From Gammaproteobacteria bacterium (GTDB lineage Bacteria > Pseudomonadota > Gammaproteobacteria > Pseudomonadales > Azotimanducaceae), in the NCBI GenBank assembly GCA_007694905.1, contig REEU01000161.1, positions 1 through 64,000 on the forward strand: 64,000 bases of DNA, in the 5' to 3' direction. This document shows, piece after piece, positions 36,532 through 46,335 of the stretch. Every line of letters starts with the position of its first letter. Positions within the stretch are counted from its first letter, which is position 1. The translations under genes were made by a program, and so were the position numbers. Under the pieces are notes generated by a model, which ran no database searches, was not told the DNA's origin, and saw nothing but the letters and a program-made list of their open reading frames with translations.

Positions 36532-38814
36532 ATGCTCGACACGCTGCGCAGCATCGTGCAAGAGGTCAACGCGGTTCCGGACCTGGAAGCTGCCCTGCGC
36601 ATCATCGTCCGGCGGGTGCGCGACGCCATGGGCACCCAGGTCTGTTCCGTGTACCTGGTCGACCAGAATCATGGCCGCTTCATGTTCATGGCCACTGAGG
36701 GTCTGAACGAGGAGATGGTCGGCCGGCTGTCCCTCGGGCCGGGTGAAGGGCTGGTCGGACTGGTGGGTCAGCGCGCGGAGCCGATCAACCTGGACAACGC
36801 GCCGGGCCATCCCAACTACTACTACTTCCCGGAGATCGGCGAAGAACCGTTCAACGCCTTCCTCGGCGTTCCCATCATCCATCACCGCCGCGTGCTTGGC
36901 GTGCTGGTGGTCCAGCAGCAGGCAGCCCGCCGCTTCGACGAGAGCGAGGAGGCGTTTCTCGTTACCCTGTCCGCGCAACTCGCCGGGGTCATTGCGCACG
37001 CAGAAGCCACCGGCGGCATGGACCACCTCGGCCAGCGCGGTGCCGAGCGCCAGGACGCGCGTTTCGTCGGCGTCCCTGGAGCCCCTGGCGTAGCCATTGG
37101 TACAGCGGTGCTCATGTTTCCGCCCGCCAATCTCGACGCCGTGCCGGACAAGGATGCCGAAGACGTCACCGTCGAGTTGCTGTTGTTCGAGCGTGCGTTG
37201 AACGCGGTGCGTGAGGACATCGGCTCGCTGCGGGAGAAGCTGGCCGACAGCCTCGATCCGCAGGAGCAGGCGTTGTTCGACGCCTACCTGCACATGCTCG
37301 ATGACCGGGCGCTCGGTGGCGAGATCACGGCCCTCATCCGCCAGGGTCAGTGGGCTCAAGGTGCGCTGAAGAAGGTGATCGCCGAGCACGTGGCCCACTT
37401 CGAACTGATGGAAGACTCCTACCTGCGCGAACGCGCGGCGGACGTGAAAGAGCTCGGTCAGCGCGTGCTCGCGCATCTGCAGGAGGCGGTGCGGCCGAAG
37501 AAGCACTTCCCGGAAAAGACCATCATCATCGGTGAGGAGATCAGCCCGGGTATGCTCGGGGAGGTACCCGCGGAGCGGCTCGCGGGCATCGTGTCCATGA
37601 AGGGCTCTGGTAACTCCCACATTGCCATTCTTGCCCGTGCCATGGGCGTCACCACAGTGATGGGTGCCGTGGACCTGCCCCTGTCGCAGTTGCAGGGTCG
37701 GGAGCTGATCGTCGATGGCTTCTACGGTCACGTCTACGCCAACCCGACCCGGTCGCTGCGCGAGCACTACGAAGACGTGATCCAGGACGAGCTGCAGTTC
37801 TTCGCGGGTCTGAGCGAGCTGCGTGATGAACCCTGTGTCACCACCGACGGCCATCGCATCGCTCTGTGGGTGAACATCGGCCTCTCGGTGGACGTGGAAC
37901 GCTCGCTCGACCGCGGCGCCGAGGGCGTCGGCCTCTACCGCACCGAGATTCCCTTCATGTCCGCGGACCGCTTCCCCACCGAGGAGGAGCAGCGCGTGAT
38001 GTACCGGGAGTCCATGCTGGCATTCAACCCGCGACCGGTGACCATGCGCACCCTCGACATCGGCGGCGACAAGGCCCTGACCTACTTCCCCATCTCCGAG
38101 GAGAACCCCTTCCTCGGCTGGCGCGGCATTCGCGTCACCCTGGACCACCCGGAGATCCTGCTGGTGCAGGTGCGGGCGATGATGAAGGCCAGCATCGGCA
38201 TGAAGAGCCATCTGCGCATCATGCTGCCCATGATCACCAACCTCTCCGAGGTCATGGAGGCACTGGGACTGGTGCGTCGGTCCTATGACGAGCTGATCGA
38301 GGAGGGGCACGACATCCGGCGCCCGGAAGTGGGCGTCATGATTGAGGTTCCCGCTGCGGTCTATCAGGCGCGACTGATCGCGGAGCAGGTGGATTTCCTG
38401 GCGGTGGGCAGCAACGACCTGACCCAGTACATGCTGGCGGTGGATCGCAACAATCCCAGAGTGGCAGACCTGTATCAGGACCTGCATCCAGCGGTGCTGA
38501 GTGCGATCCGCATGGTGGTGGATTCGTCCAAGGCGGCGGGGAAGCCGTCGGGAATCTGCGGTGAGCTGGCGGGTAATCCGGCGGCGGCCGTGCTGCTGAT
38601 GGGCATGGGTTTTGACGTGCTGTCCATGAACTCGACCAACCTGCCCAAGGTGAAGTGGGTGCTCAGGTCCTTCAGCCTGGCGCGGGCCCGGGAGCTGGTG
38701 GATCAGGTCCTGACGATGGATTCTGCAGACGCCATCGCCGAGTTCATGCACAAGGTGCTGGTGGAGCAGGGGCTTGGCCGTGCGATCCGGCCGGATCCGC
38801 GTGCAGCAGCCTGA
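36532..38814 (+). CDS. ptsP: PEP-protein phosphotransferase of the nitrogen PTS (EI-Ntr)
   Basis: A 760-residue enzyme I paralogue that phosphorylates NPr from PEP in the regulatory nitrogen PTS. The N-terminal GAF domain (residues about 1-165, GTQVCSVYLVDQNHGRF, LSLGPGEGLVGLVG) distinguishes it from sugar-PTS EI. The phosphorylated His363 lies in MKGSGNSHIAILARAMGV. The PEP-binding domain includes GLYRTEIPFM, TMRTLDIGGDKAL and GSNDLTQYMLAVDRNNP. GAF is thought to sense glutamine or alpha-ketoglutarate. NPr and EIIA-Ntr are not in the window. Confidence 0.96.
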   Translation: MLDTLRSIVQEVNAVPDLEAALRIIVRRVRDAMGTQVCSVYLVDQNHGRFMFMATEGLNEEMVGRLSLGPGEGLVGLVGQRAEPINLDNAPGHPNYYYFPEIGEEPFNAFLGVPIIHHRRVLGVLVVQQQAARRFDESEEAFLVTLSAQLAGVIAHAEATGGMDHLGQRGAERQDARFVGVPGAPGVAIGTAVLMFPPANLDAVPDKDAEDVTVELLLFERALNAVREDIGSLREKLADSLDPQEQALFDAYLHMLDDRALGGEITALIRQGQWAQGALKKVIAEHVAHFELMEDSYLRERAADVKELGQRVLAHLQEAVRPKKHFPEKTIIIGEEISPGMLGEVPAERLAGIVSMKGSGNSHIAILARAMGVTTVMGAVDLPLSQLQGRELIVDGFYGHVYANPTRSLREHYEDVIQDELQFFAGLSELRDEPCVTTDGHRIALWVNIGLSVDVERSLDRGAEGVGLYRTEIPFMSADRFPTEEEQRVMYRESMLAFNPRPVTMRTLDIGGDKALTYFPISEENPFLGWRGIRVTLDHPEILLVQVRAMMKASIGMKSHLRIMLPMITNLSEVMEALGLVRRSYDELIEEGHDIRRPEVGVMIEVPAAVYQARLIAEQVDFLAVGSNDLTQYMLAVDRNNPRVADLYQDLHPAVLSAIRMVVDSSKAAGKPSGICGELAGNPAAAVLLMGMGFDVLSMNSTNLPKVKWVLRSFSLARARELVDQVLTMDSADAIAEFMHKVLVEQGLGRAIRPDPRAAA

Positions 38815-38913
38815 TCGGTGCGGCGTGCTGTTTCGATGACGCCGTAACGCGCGGGCTGGTCTTCAATGCGCCGGCAGTTGCGGGCGCTCGTGTTCGGGCG
38901 CCAGCGGCAGGCG

Positions 38914-39723
38914 CTACGAGGAGCGGGCGGCAGCCAGATCCAGCCGCGGCTCCGCGCTGACCGTCTCGAAACTGAAGTCCCGGCGGCCGTGGCGCCGCCC
39001 GTTGGACCCGAACACCACTTCCGTGAAGTCGATCAGACCTGCCCGCCGCATCATCACCACGGTGCTCGCCCGGGTGCCGTAAGCTTCACCGCGGATGAAG
39101 CAAGGCGCTGCGCGGCGCATGCGCTCCGGGTCGAGTCCGGCCGCACGCAGCTCTGTATCCGTAGGAGACGTCTCGTCCGCCAGCAGTTCAAGCAAAGGGT
39201 CCACGGCGGGATCCGACTCCGATTCCTCGAATACCGCCAGCGCCGATTTCCCTTGGCGTACTTTGGGCCAGTTCGTGTCCAGCAGGTGGTTGGACAGTCC
39301 ATATGTCCCCGGTGCCAGCTGCTCGGGCTCGGGAATACGGTTGGAGAAGTACCAGAGCGAGCGAGCGTCTCCGACCAGCAGGTTGAAGCCGCGATATTCG
39401 CTCGCGTGCCGGGCCACCTTCCGCAGGTAGGGCTCGGCGGCGGTGCCTCCGGCAAGGAAGTCGCTCACCAGGGCGCCGCGGGAGCGCGGCGGCAGCGGAT
39501 CAGGTGGCTCCTCGGCGAAGTTCGTCACCGCGGCGAAGCGTCCGTTGCGGGACACGCCGAGCCAGGTCCCGCCGGCTTCCAGATCGCGGCCGGCCAGAAT
39601 GTCCGGTCCGTCCGTCCAGAAGTCTGCGGCCGACGCGGGCCGCCCGTGGAACTCGTCCCGGTTCGCGGCGACGATCAGCGGGAACTCGGGATGGACCTGG
39701 TGGGCGAACAGGATCAGACACAC
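38914..39723 (-). CDS. TANGO2/NRDE-family protein
   Basis: A 269-residue protein of the NRDE (TANGO2) family, named for its conserved motif, seen here as LIVAANRDEFHGRPA. GRDLEAGGTWLGVSRNGRFA, GFNLLVGD and GTYGLSNHLLD are other family blocks. The open frame extends upstream to 39825, but family members begin Met-Cys-Leu-Ile. A GTG at 39723 gives exactly MCLILFA, so I choose it despite a weak ribosome binding site. Bacterial function is unknown; eukaryotic TANGO2 and HRG-9 are linked to heme trafficking. It is divergent from lgt. Confidence 0.88.
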   Translation of the reverse strand: MCLILFAHQVHPEFPLIVAANRDEFHGRPASAADFWTDGPDILAGRDLEAGGTWLGVSRNGRFAAVTNFAEEPPDPLPPRSRGALVSDFLAGGTAAEPYLRKVARHASEYRGFNLLVGDARSLWYFSNRIPEPEQLAPGTYGLSNHLLDTNWPKVRQGKSALAVFEESESDPAVDPLLELLADETSPTDTELRAAGLDPERMRRAAPCFIRGEAYGTRASTVVMMRRAGLIDFTEVVFGSNGRRHGRRDFSFETVSAEPRLDLAAARSS

Positions 39724-39892
39724 GGAAAGCGAACTCGCGGGTGGCGACGGGACAGGCCATTCTAGCATTTCGTGGGGCACAGCCGCCGTGCCTGCGCGCA
39801 TGACCCCGTGAGGCGGCTCGCCCACGGCGATGACGAAATGAAGTCATTGGGAACGGACGCCGCAGGCCCTCCGGGTGCTAGAATCCGCGTCC

Positions 39893-40684
39893 ATGCGATC
39901 CTATCCCGCCATCGATCCGGTCGCCTTCTCACTCGGCCCGATCTCGATCCACTGGTACGGTCTTGCCTACCTGGCAGCGTTCGCGTTCGCGTGGTGGTAC
40001 GGCACCGTTCGCTGCGCGCGCCCCGACAGCCCGTTCTCCCGCCAGGACGTGGCGGATCTCGTGTTCTACGGTGCGCTCGGCGCCATCCTCGGTGGGCGCA
40101 TCGGCTACGTCCTGTTCTACGGGACGGAACGCCTGCTCGCCGATCCGCTCTACCTGTTCGCGTTCCGCGAGGGTGGCATGTCCTTCCACGGCGGCATGCT
40201 CGGGGTGGCCGCGGCGGTGTGGTGGTTCGGCCGCCGGCGCGGCAAGTCGCTGTTTCAGACCTTGGACTTCGTGGTGCCGCTCGTCCCCATCGGCCTCGGC
40301 TTCGGCCGTCTCGGCAACTTCGCGAACGCCGAGCTTCCCGGCCGCGTGACGGACGTGTCCTGGGCGCTGGTCTATCCGGGCGACGTGGTGGCGCGGCATC
40401 CGTCCTCGCTGTATCAGGCCTTCACCGAAGGACTGCTGCTGTTCGCGATCGTGGTCTGGTATGCCCATCGACCGCGCCCGACGGGTGCGGTGACGGGCGC
40501 CTTTCTGCTGGCCTATGGGACGCTGCGCTTTGGCACCGAATTCTTCCGCGAGCCCGATGCCCATCTCGGTTTCGTGGCGCTCAATTGGATGTCCATGGGC
40601 CAGGTGCTGTCCTTGCCGATGATCCTCGGTGGCGGGGCGCTCATGGCCTGGTCTCTGCAACGTGGGGCGCGCCGGCATGCGTGA
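39893..40684 (+). CDS. lgt: Prolipoprotein diacylglyceryl transferase
   Basis: A 263-residue inner-membrane enzyme that transfers diacylglyceryl from phosphatidylglycerol to the lipobox Cys of prelipoproteins. Several membrane segments are visible. Signature regions are [28 protein letters not shown] with the essential His, and the Lgt motif [15 protein letters not shown]. The start at 39893 ([23 protein letters not shown]) is canonical. It overlaps thyA by eight bases. Predicted client lipoproteins in the window include the two S9 peptidases. Confidence 0.96.
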   Translation: MRSYPAIDPVAFSLGPISIHWYGLAYLAAFAFAWWYGTVRCARPDSPFSRQDVADLVFYGALGAILGGRIGYVLFYGTERLLADPLYLFAFREGGMSFHGGMLGVAAAVWWFGRRRGKSLFQTLDFVVPLVPIGLGFGRLGNFANAELPGRVTDVSWALVYPGDVVARHPSSLYQAFTEGLLLFAIVVWYAHRPRPTGAVTGAFLLAYGTLRFGTEFFREPDAHLGFVALNWMSMGQVLSLPMILGGGALMAWSLQRGARRHA

Positions 40685-41471
40685 GTACCTCGACCTCCTG
40701 CGTGACGTCCGTGACCATGGGGTGTTTCGGGAAGATCGCACCGGTACCGGGACCTACTCGGTGTTCGGGCGTCAGCTCCGCTTCGACTTGCGGCGTGGCT
40801 TTCCGCTGGTCACCACCAAGAAGGTGTTCCTGAAAGGGATCATTCACGAGCTTTTGTGGTTTCTCTCCGGCAGCACCAACATCCACTATCTGCAGGAGCA
40901 TGGCGTTCACATCTGGGACGAGTGGGCGGACGCGGAGGGCGAACTCGGCCCGGTATACGGCTCCCAGTGGCGCTCCTGGCCGACACCGGATGGTGGACAG
41001 ATCGATCAGATCACGGCCGTGCTCGGCTCCATCTGCAACAGCCCGAATTCGCGCCGCCACATCGTCAGCGCGTGGAACCCGGCCGAGGTGGACGCCATGG
41101 CGCTGCCGCCCTGCCACACCCTGTTCCAGTTCTACGTGGCGGAGGGCCGGCTGTCCTGTCAGCTCTATCAGCGCAGTGCCGATCTGTTTCTCGGCGTTCC
41201 GTTCAACATCGCCAGTTATGCGCTGCTGCTGCAGATGATGGCCCAGGTTTCGGGCCTCGAGCCGGGCGACTTCGTGCATACCTTCGGCGATGCGCATCTG
41301 TATGCCAATCACGTCGAGCAGGCCGATCTGCAGCTGTCACGTGACCCGCATCCGCTGCCCCGGATGCACCTGAATCCGGATGTCCGCGACCTGTTCGCGT
41401 TCCGCTACGGGGACTTTCGTCTGGAGGGCTATCAGAGCCACCCGGCGATCAAGGCGCCGATCGCGGTTTGA
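40677..41471 (+). CDS. thyA: Thymidylate synthase
   Basis: A 264-residue enzyme, exactly the length of E. coli ThyA, that methylates dUMP to dTMP using 5,10-methylene-THF. The catalytic Cys146 is in [13 protein letters not shown]. The phosphate-binding Arg region [22 protein letters not shown] and [17 protein letters not shown] are all present. The ATG at 40677 is inside the end of lgt and gives the canonical MREYLDLL. Its stop overlaps the TTG of folA, so dihydrofolate made here is reduced by the next gene product. Confidence 0.97.
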   Translation: MREYLDLLRDVRDHGVFREDRTGTGTYSVFGRQLRFDLRRGFPLVTTKKVFLKGIIHELLWFLSGSTNIHYLQEHGVHIWDEWADAEGELGPVYGSQWRSWPTPDGGQIDQITAVLGSICNSPNSRRHIVSAWNPAEVDAMALPPCHTLFQFYVAEGRLSCQLYQRSADLFLGVPFNIASYALLLQMMAQVSGLEPGDFVHTFGDAHLYANHVEQADLQLSRDPHPLPRMHLNPDVRDLFAFRYGDFRLEGYQSHPAIKAPIAV

Positions 41472-41995
41472 GCACGGATGCGGACAGGCCGATTCGGCTC
41501 GCCTTGATCTGGGCCATGGGGGAGAACCAGGTCATTGGTCGCGGTAACACGCTGCCCTGGCGCCTGCCCGGCGAGATGCAGTATTTCCGGGCCGTCACCC
41601 TTGGCAAACCGGTGATCATGGGCCGCAGGACGTTCGAATCGCTGGCCAAGCCCCTGCCCGGAAGGACCAACGTCGTGGTCAGCCGCGCCCTGGAGTCGGA
41701 ACATCCCCGGGTAAAGGTGACCCGGTCGCTGGAGGAGGCCTTGCGGGTGGCGCGGGCCCAGGCTGAGGTGGATGGCCAGGACGAAGTGTTCGTGATGGGC
41801 GGCGCAGAGCTCTACGCGGCAGCGCTGCCGCTGGCGGACCGCCTCTACTTCACCCTGGTTCATGCCGAACCTCAGGGGGACACGTTCTTCCCCGAGTTCG
41901 ACGCGTCCGACTGGGAAGAGCGGCGTCGTCTGCGGGTGCCCGCGGATGCGGACAATGTTTACGACTTCAGTCTGATTCTGCTGGAACGAGCTTGA
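41468..41995 (+). CDS. folA: Dihydrofolate reductase
   Basis: A 175-residue enzyme that regenerates THF with NADPH. The N-terminal [21 protein letters not shown] has the Met20-loop/Trp region and [12 protein letters not shown] carries the substrate Asp/Glu equivalent (Glu in PGEM). NADPH contacts are seen in [19 protein letters not shown] and [12 protein letters not shown]. Translation probably begins at a TTG overlapping the thyA stop (TTGA); no ATG or GTG precedes the conserved core. A slightly long N-terminus (STDADRP) results. The unusual start suggests tight coupling to thyA. Confidence 0.93.
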   Translation: MSTDADRPIRLALIWAMGENQVIGRGNTLPWRLPGEMQYFRAVTLGKPVIMGRRTFESLAKPLPGRTNVVVSRALESEHPRVKVTRSLEEALRVARAQAEVDGQDEVFVMGGAELYAAALPLADRLYFTLVHAEPQGDTFFPEFDASDWEERRRLRVPADADNVYDFSLILLERA

Positions 41996-42019
41996 TCAAC
42001 CTTCGCGCTTGCGATTTCG

Positions 42020-42049
42020 TTGTGATTCTGCTTGAGGTCGTGCTAGTCT
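42020..42049 (+). promoter_or_regulatory. Candidate promoter of the cold-shock gene
   Basis: TTGTGA at 42020-42025 and TAGTCT at 42044-42049 are 18 bases apart. Starting near 42056, the transcript would have a leader of about 147 bases before the cold-shock ATG, similar to the long structured leaders of cspA-type mRNAs. Confidence 0.4.
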
Positions 42050-42202
42050 GAGGATCGATTCAAGGTGGTCCGGGCTTCCGGATCCCTGCCGGGAACCGCA
42101 TCAACCCCCCTCCGAGAGTCGCTTCAACCACCGAGTCGTACAGGCGCGGTGATTTTCAACGTCGGCGCAAGTCGGCGATTTATAGTGAGATTGAGATACA
42201 AC

Positions 42203-42412
42203 ATGGCAGACCAGATCGAAGGCATCGTCAAGTGGTTCAATGACGAGAAAGGGTTCGGCTTCATCCAGCGTGAAGGCGACAAGGACGTATTCGTCCATCA
42301 CTCCGCTATCAATGGCACGGGCCGCAAGACCCTGCACGAAGGCCAGCGCGTCATGATGAATGTGACGCAGGGCCAGAAGGGCCCCCAGGCCGAGAACGTC
42401 AACCCGCTGTGA
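42203..42412 (+). CDS. CspA-family cold-shock protein
   Basis: A 69-residue single-stranded nucleic-acid-binding protein with the OB fold. RNP1 is KGFGFIQ and RNP2 is [19 protein letters not shown] begins the domain. It acts as an RNA chaperone. The upstream in-frame start at 42065 is ignored because the family begins at [13 protein letters not shown] long leader and a strong hairpin terminator frame it as a monocistronic unit. Which Csp paralogue it is, and whether it is cold-inducible, cannot be told. Confidence 0.95.
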   Translation: MADQIEGIVKWFNDEKGFGFIQREGDKDVFVHHSAINGTGRKTLHEGQRVMMNVTQGQKGPQAENVNPL

Positions 42413-42420
42413 CGTCCTTC

Positions 42421-42446
42421 GCGAGCGGCGCGTAAGCGCCGCTCGC
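42421..42446 (+). terminator. Terminator hairpin after the cold-shock gene
   Basis: GCGAGCGGCG (42421-42430) pairs perfectly with CGCCGCTCGC (42437-42446) around a six-base loop, eight bases after the stop codon. The following ACTTCCCTGCAGTTTCGC is only weakly T-rich, but the stem is strong. Confidence 0.7.
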
Positions 42447-42526
42447 ACTTCCCTGCAGTTTCGCTTCGCCCCTCCAAGCGTTGTCGTATACCCTTGTCCC
42501 TCTCGAAGTCGAAGGGACTTAAGCCC

Positions 42527-42895
42527 ATGCATGATCATGCCCGTATCGTTCGAGCGTTCATCGCGGCCTGGTCCAGGCTCGATGCCGACGAGCTGGCTGA
42601 CTACTTCACCGACGACGGCGTCTATCACAACATGCCCCTGCAGTCTGTCGGCGGTCGCGACAATGTCCGCGCTATGATCAAAGGTTTCATCGCGTCCTGG
42701 ACGGAGACCGAGTGGGAAATTCGCTCGTTGCTCGCATCCGGCGATATCGTCATTGTCGAGCGCATCGATCGCATTCGCAGCAGCGCCGGAAACGTGGATC
42801 TGCCCTGCGTCGGAGTATTCGAGATGGAAGGCGGCCGCATTCGCGAATGGCGCGACTACTTTGATCTGAGCACCTACGCGAAGGCCATGAGCTGA
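42527..42895 (+). CDS. Limonene-1,2-epoxide hydrolase-like SnoaL-fold protein
   Basis: A 122-residue NTF2/SnoaL-fold protein. The C-terminal GRIREWRDYFDLSTYA has the EWRDYFD pattern typical of limonene-epoxide-hydrolase family proteins, where Asp-Arg-Asp residues activate water; IVIVERIDRIRS supplies the central strand with Arg/Asp. VRAFIAAWSRLDADELADYF is the usual N-terminal helix. The substrate is unknown and need not be limonene epoxide. The ATG at 42527 starts the conserved domain; in-frame codons from 42494 lack homology. Confidence 0.82.
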   Translation: MHDHARIVRAFIAAWSRLDADELADYFTDDGVYHNMPLQSVGGRDNVRAMIKGFIASWTETEWEIRSLLASGDIVIVERIDRIRSSAGNVDLPCVGVFEMEGGRIREWRDYFDLSTYAKAMS

Positions 42896-43046
42896 TGGCC
42901 CGCGCTGCGGTCTGTGTCCGCGCCGCGCCTTGTGTCCCCGATAGCCCGCTCAAGGAACGCTGCAACGTTGCTGGTCGGCATCCTCTCTACGCAGCCGGTA
43001 TGCTGACCCTGTCATCGCTTCTGTGGCTGCTGTGCGGAGTTCGATC

Positions 43047-45023
43047 GTGATTCAGACCCGCTTTCCTCTGCTTGGCTGTCTATGCCTGCTGCTCGCCGCC
43101 TGTACCAGTGCGCCACCGACCCTGACGGACGACGTCGACCGGCGCCAAGTCGGTAACCTGATCTTCGAAGACATTCCGCCAGTTCCCGAGGCCATCGAGT
43201 CACGGCTTGCGCAGTACCTGGAGGTACGCAGTGCCAGCTTCCAGGGATGGCTGACCGACGGTGGCGCGCTTGTGAGCACTCGCTTCGGCGAGACCGCACA
43301 GATTCACAGGGTCGCGCGGCCGGGAGCTGCCCGCGAACAGCTCACGTTCTTCCGTGAGCCGGTGCCCTCTGCGCTGGTTGCACCGGGTTCGGACCGGCCC
43401 GGGTTCCTCTATCTGCGGGATGCCGGGGGGTCTGAATTCTGGCAGCTCTACTTCTTCGATCTTGCCAGTGGGCGGTCCGAGCTCCTGAGCGACGGCACCG
43501 CGCGCAATTCGTCGCCGGTGTGGGACCGTGACGGGCAGCAGATCGCCTGGTCGTCCACCGTGCGCAACGGCCGGGATACCGATATCTGGGTGCGGACGCT
43601 GGACGGTGAGCCGCGACTGCTGGTCGACGAAGGCGGCAGCTGGTTTGCCCAGGACTTCTCAGTTGACGGCCAGCGCCTGCTGGTCACCCGCTACGTGTCG
43701 CGTTCGGAAGCGCATCCTCATGTGGTCGATCTCGCCACCGGCACGTTGACACCACTGCTTCCCGAGGGGGCGGTGGCGCGAATCGATCAGCTCCGGTTCG
43801 GGGCCGACGACAGCATCTTTTTCAGCTCCGACCTCGGCGGCGAGTTCGTGCGGCTGTATCGGATTGCTGAACCCGGAGCCGAGCCGCAAGCGGTGACCGG
43901 CGAGGTGGATCACGACGTCGAACAATTCGAGCTGTCCAACGATGGCCGCTACCTGGCCTTCAGCGTCAACGAGAACACGCTTTCTCGGCTCCACGTCCGA
44001 CGGCTCGACAACAACAGCTTCGTCGCGTTGCCGGAGCTTCCGGAGGGACTGTTGTACGGCCTGGAATTCTCTGCCGACGGCGACCGGCTCGGCTTCACGC
44101 TCAATACGGCCACCTCACCGGCGGATGCCCACAGCATCGATCTGCGCGGGCGCACCCTGACCCGCTGGACGGCGAGCGAAGTGGGTGGCCTCGATACGTC
44201 CGTGTTCGTGGCGCCTGAGCATTTCACGTATCCCACGTTCGATACGCCGGATGGGCGCACGCCGCGGATCGGCGAGGAGCGGCGGCAGATCCCGGCGTAC
44301 GTGTATCGCCCGGCGGGTCCGGGACCGCATCCTGTAGTGGTGCAGATCCACGGTGGCCCGGAGGCCCAGGCGCGACCGGGGTTCTCCCCCAACCACCAGT
44401 TCTGGGTGCGGGAACTCGGGTTCGCGGTGGTGGTCCCGAACGTGCGCGGCTCCACCGGCTACGGGCGCAGCTTTCACCAACTCGACAATGCCGAGCTGCG
44501 CGAGGACTCGGTGCGCGACATCGGCGCCCTGCTGGACTGGATCGAGGCCCAGCCGGACCTGGACGCGGAGCGGGTCGCCACGTTCGGTGGCTCTTACGGT
44601 GGCTACATGGTGCTGGCCTCCCACATGCATTATAGCGACCGGCTTGCCGCGGGCGTGAATGTGGTTGGCATCTCCAATTTTGTCACCTTCCTGGAAAACA
44701 CTCAGGACTATCGCCGCCAACTTCGGCGGGAAGAGTATGGCGATGAGCGGGACCCGGAGATGCGTGCCCATCTGGAGGCGATCTCGCCTCTGAACAACCT
44801 GGAGCGGATGACGAAGCCCTTGCTCGTGGTGCACGGCGCCAACGATCCCCGCGTGCCCCAGAGCGAGGCGGATCAGCTGGTGACGGCATTGCGGACCCAG
44901 GGTCAGTCGGCGCCCTATCTGCTCGCGCTCGACGAGGGCCATGGTTTCCGTAAGCGCAGCAATCGCGATGCCTATCTGGCCGTGGCGGCCGATTTTCTGC
45001 GGCGCCACCTCCAGTCCGATTGA
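43047..45023 (+). CDS. S9-family peptidase (acylaminoacyl-peptidase/DPP-like) lipoprotein
   Basis: A 658-residue serine peptidase. The signal LLGCLCLLLAACTS ends in a lipobox (LLAAC), so the protein is probably anchored to a membrane. A beta-propeller with WD40/TolB-like repeats (RNSSPVWDRDGQQIAW, LSNDGRYLAFSV) precedes the catalytic domain. The triad is Ser in TFGGSYGGYMV, Asp in VHGANDPRVP and His in DEGHGFRK. IHGGPEAQARPGFSP and NVRGSTGYGRSF are S9C blocks. Three in-frame GTG starts exist; 43047 has GGAG with seven-base spacing. It is distinct from the S9A-type lipoprotein at 30192-32363. Confidence 0.92.
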   Translation: MIQTRFPLLGCLCLLLAACTSAPPTLTDDVDRRQVGNLIFEDIPPVPEAIESRLAQYLEVRSASFQGWLTDGGALVSTRFGETAQIHRVARPGAAREQLTFFREPVPSALVAPGSDRPGFLYLRDAGGSEFWQLYFFDLASGRSELLSDGTARNSSPVWDRDGQQIAWSSTVRNGRDTDIWVRTLDGEPRLLVDEGGSWFAQDFSVDGQRLLVTRYVSRSEAHPHVVDLATGTLTPLLPEGAVARIDQLRFGADDSIFFSSDLGGEFVRLYRIAEPGAEPQAVTGEVDHDVEQFELSNDGRYLAFSVNENTLSRLHVRRLDNNSFVALPELPEGLLYGLEFSADGDRLGFTLNTATSPADAHSIDLRGRTLTRWTASEVGGLDTSVFVAPEHFTYPTFDTPDGRTPRIGEERRQIPAYVYRPAGPGPHPVVVQIHGGPEAQARPGFSPNHQFWVRELGFAVVVPNVRGSTGYGRSFHQLDNAELREDSVRDIGALLDWIEAQPDLDAERVATFGGSYGGYMVLASHMHYSDRLAAGVNVVGISNFVTFLENTQDYRRQLRREEYGDERDPEMRAHLEAISPLNNLERMTKPLLVVHGANDPRVPQSEADQLVTALRTQGQSAPYLLALDEGHGFRKRSNRDAYLAVAADFLRRHLQSD

Positions 45024-45047
45024 GCCGCGGCCGCCCGCGTTTCGCGG

Positions 45048-45081
45048 AGTGCCGCGGCGGGAAGGCCGAATCCGCGGCACT
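45048..45081 (+). terminator. Terminator hairpin after the S9 peptidase
   Basis: AGTGCCGCGG (45048-45057) and CCGCGGCACT (45072-45081) form a perfect ten-pair stem with a 14-base loop, 25 bases after the stop codon. A short TTCCCG follows. It separates the peptidase from the next gene. Confidence 0.5.
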
Positions 45082-45137
45082 TCCCGTTCGGAGACTGTAT
45101 TCTGTCCTTCGATTCTGGATCTGAGGCCGGGGGCGCC

Positions 45138-46268
45138 ATGCTGAACAAATTCGACGATTACCCGATTCATCAGACCGCCGAGCCGCTGGCGCAACCGGTG
45201 ACCAGCGACCGCAACGTCTACGACCGCACCTGGTTCAACGGCTACGCCCGCGATGGCTCCTACTACTTCGGTGTAGGCATGGCGATCTACCCGCACCGCG
45301 GTATCCTCGACGGCGCCTTCAGCGTGGTGGAGCCGAACGGACGGCAGCACTGTTTCTACGCATCGCGCAGGGCGCCGACGGAGCGCAGCGAGATGAACGC
45401 GGGACCGTATCGGATCGAAGTCATCACGCCGATGCGCAAGGCCCGGGTGGTTCTCGACGACAATCCCAGTGGCATCACCTGCGACCTCACCTTCTCTGCC
45501 CGAAGCGCGGCCATCGAGGAAAAGCATCAGACGCTCTGGAGTGGTGCCCGACGGGTGATGGATGCGACCCGCTTTGATCAGTTCGGGCGCTGGAAAGGCT
45601 GGATCCGCCACCCGGACGGCGAGATCAAAGTGGATGATGAAGTCTGCATCGGGACCAAGGATCGCTCCTGGGGCGTGCGCGGGGTCGGTGAGCCGGAAGC
45701 CGGCGGCGCGCCGGCCCGGCCCAACGGCATCTTCTTTCTCTGGGCGCCGCTGGTCTGGGATGACCACATCACCCATGCCATCTTCTTCGATGGCCCCCAC
45801 GGTGAAGCACTTGTACGCGAGGGGTTGGAGGCGCCTCTGTATCCCAATGAGGCGGCCATCCCGCCGGGATCCGAGGATGGACTCTGCCAGCGCATGGCGG
45901 ATGCGCGGCATCGGGTTCAGTACCACCCGGGTACACGCCTGGCAAAGGCCGCCGAGATCGATCTTGTGGACCTTCACGGCGCGACCCGGACCATCACGCT
46001 TGAGCCCATTCTCAAGTTCCAGATGAAGGGCCTCGGCTACCTGCACCCGGAGTGGGGGCAGGGTATGTGGAAGGGTGAGCTGGAGTTGGGCCACGAGAGT
46101 TTCGACCCCCGACAGATGGAGATGCTCGCCCGGGAGAATCTGCACGTGCAGCAGGTGGTCCGCGCCAGCGACGGCGAGAACGAGGGCATCGGGGTGCTCG
46201 AGCAGATCTGCATCGGCCCCTATGCGCCTGCAGGCTTCACGGATTTCTTCGATGGCGCCAAAGGCTGA
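45138..46268 (+). CDS. Conserved hypothetical protein, lipocalin/CrtC-like beta-barrel character
   Basis: A 376-residue protein with no signal peptide or membrane segments. It is rich in beta-strand-like segments and Trp (YGRTW-type, FGRWKGWIRHPDGEIKV, KDRSWGVRGVGEP, FFLWAPLVWDDHITHAIFFD). The DRSWGVR motif recalls the hydroxyneurosporene synthase (CrtC)/DUF2804-like lipocalin superfamily, where a similar D-S-W-G-R block is conserved. Related proteins are common near steroid or hydrocarbon genes, but no such genes are next door. No catalytic assignment is possible. The ATG at 45138 is the first in frame. Confidence 0.7.
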   Translation: MLNKFDDYPIHQTAEPLAQPVTSDRNVYDRTWFNGYARDGSYYFGVGMAIYPHRGILDGAFSVVEPNGRQHCFYASRRAPTERSEMNAGPYRIEVITPMRKARVVLDDNPSGITCDLTFSARSAAIEEKHQTLWSGARRVMDATRFDQFGRWKGWIRHPDGEIKVDDEVCIGTKDRSWGVRGVGEPEAGGAPARPNGIFFLWAPLVWDDHITHAIFFDGPHGEALVREGLEAPLYPNEAAIPPGSEDGLCQRMADARHRVQYHPGTRLAKAAEIDLVDLHGATRTITLEPILKFQMKGLGYLHPEWGQGMWKGELELGHESFDPRQMEMLARENLHVQQVVRASDGENEGIGVLEQICIGPYAPAGFTDFFDGAKG

Positions 46269-46335
46269 GTAGGCGGGAGGACGGCTACGACCCGCGCACC
46301 AACGCGAACGCGGATCGTTCCAGGCACTGAACCGC

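Noticed and set aside
36439-38751. Very long minus-strand open frame opposite ptsP
   Set aside because: It is a GC-driven antisense shadow, His/Arg/Gln-rich, with no family resemblance, while the plus strand encodes a full EI-Ntr protein.
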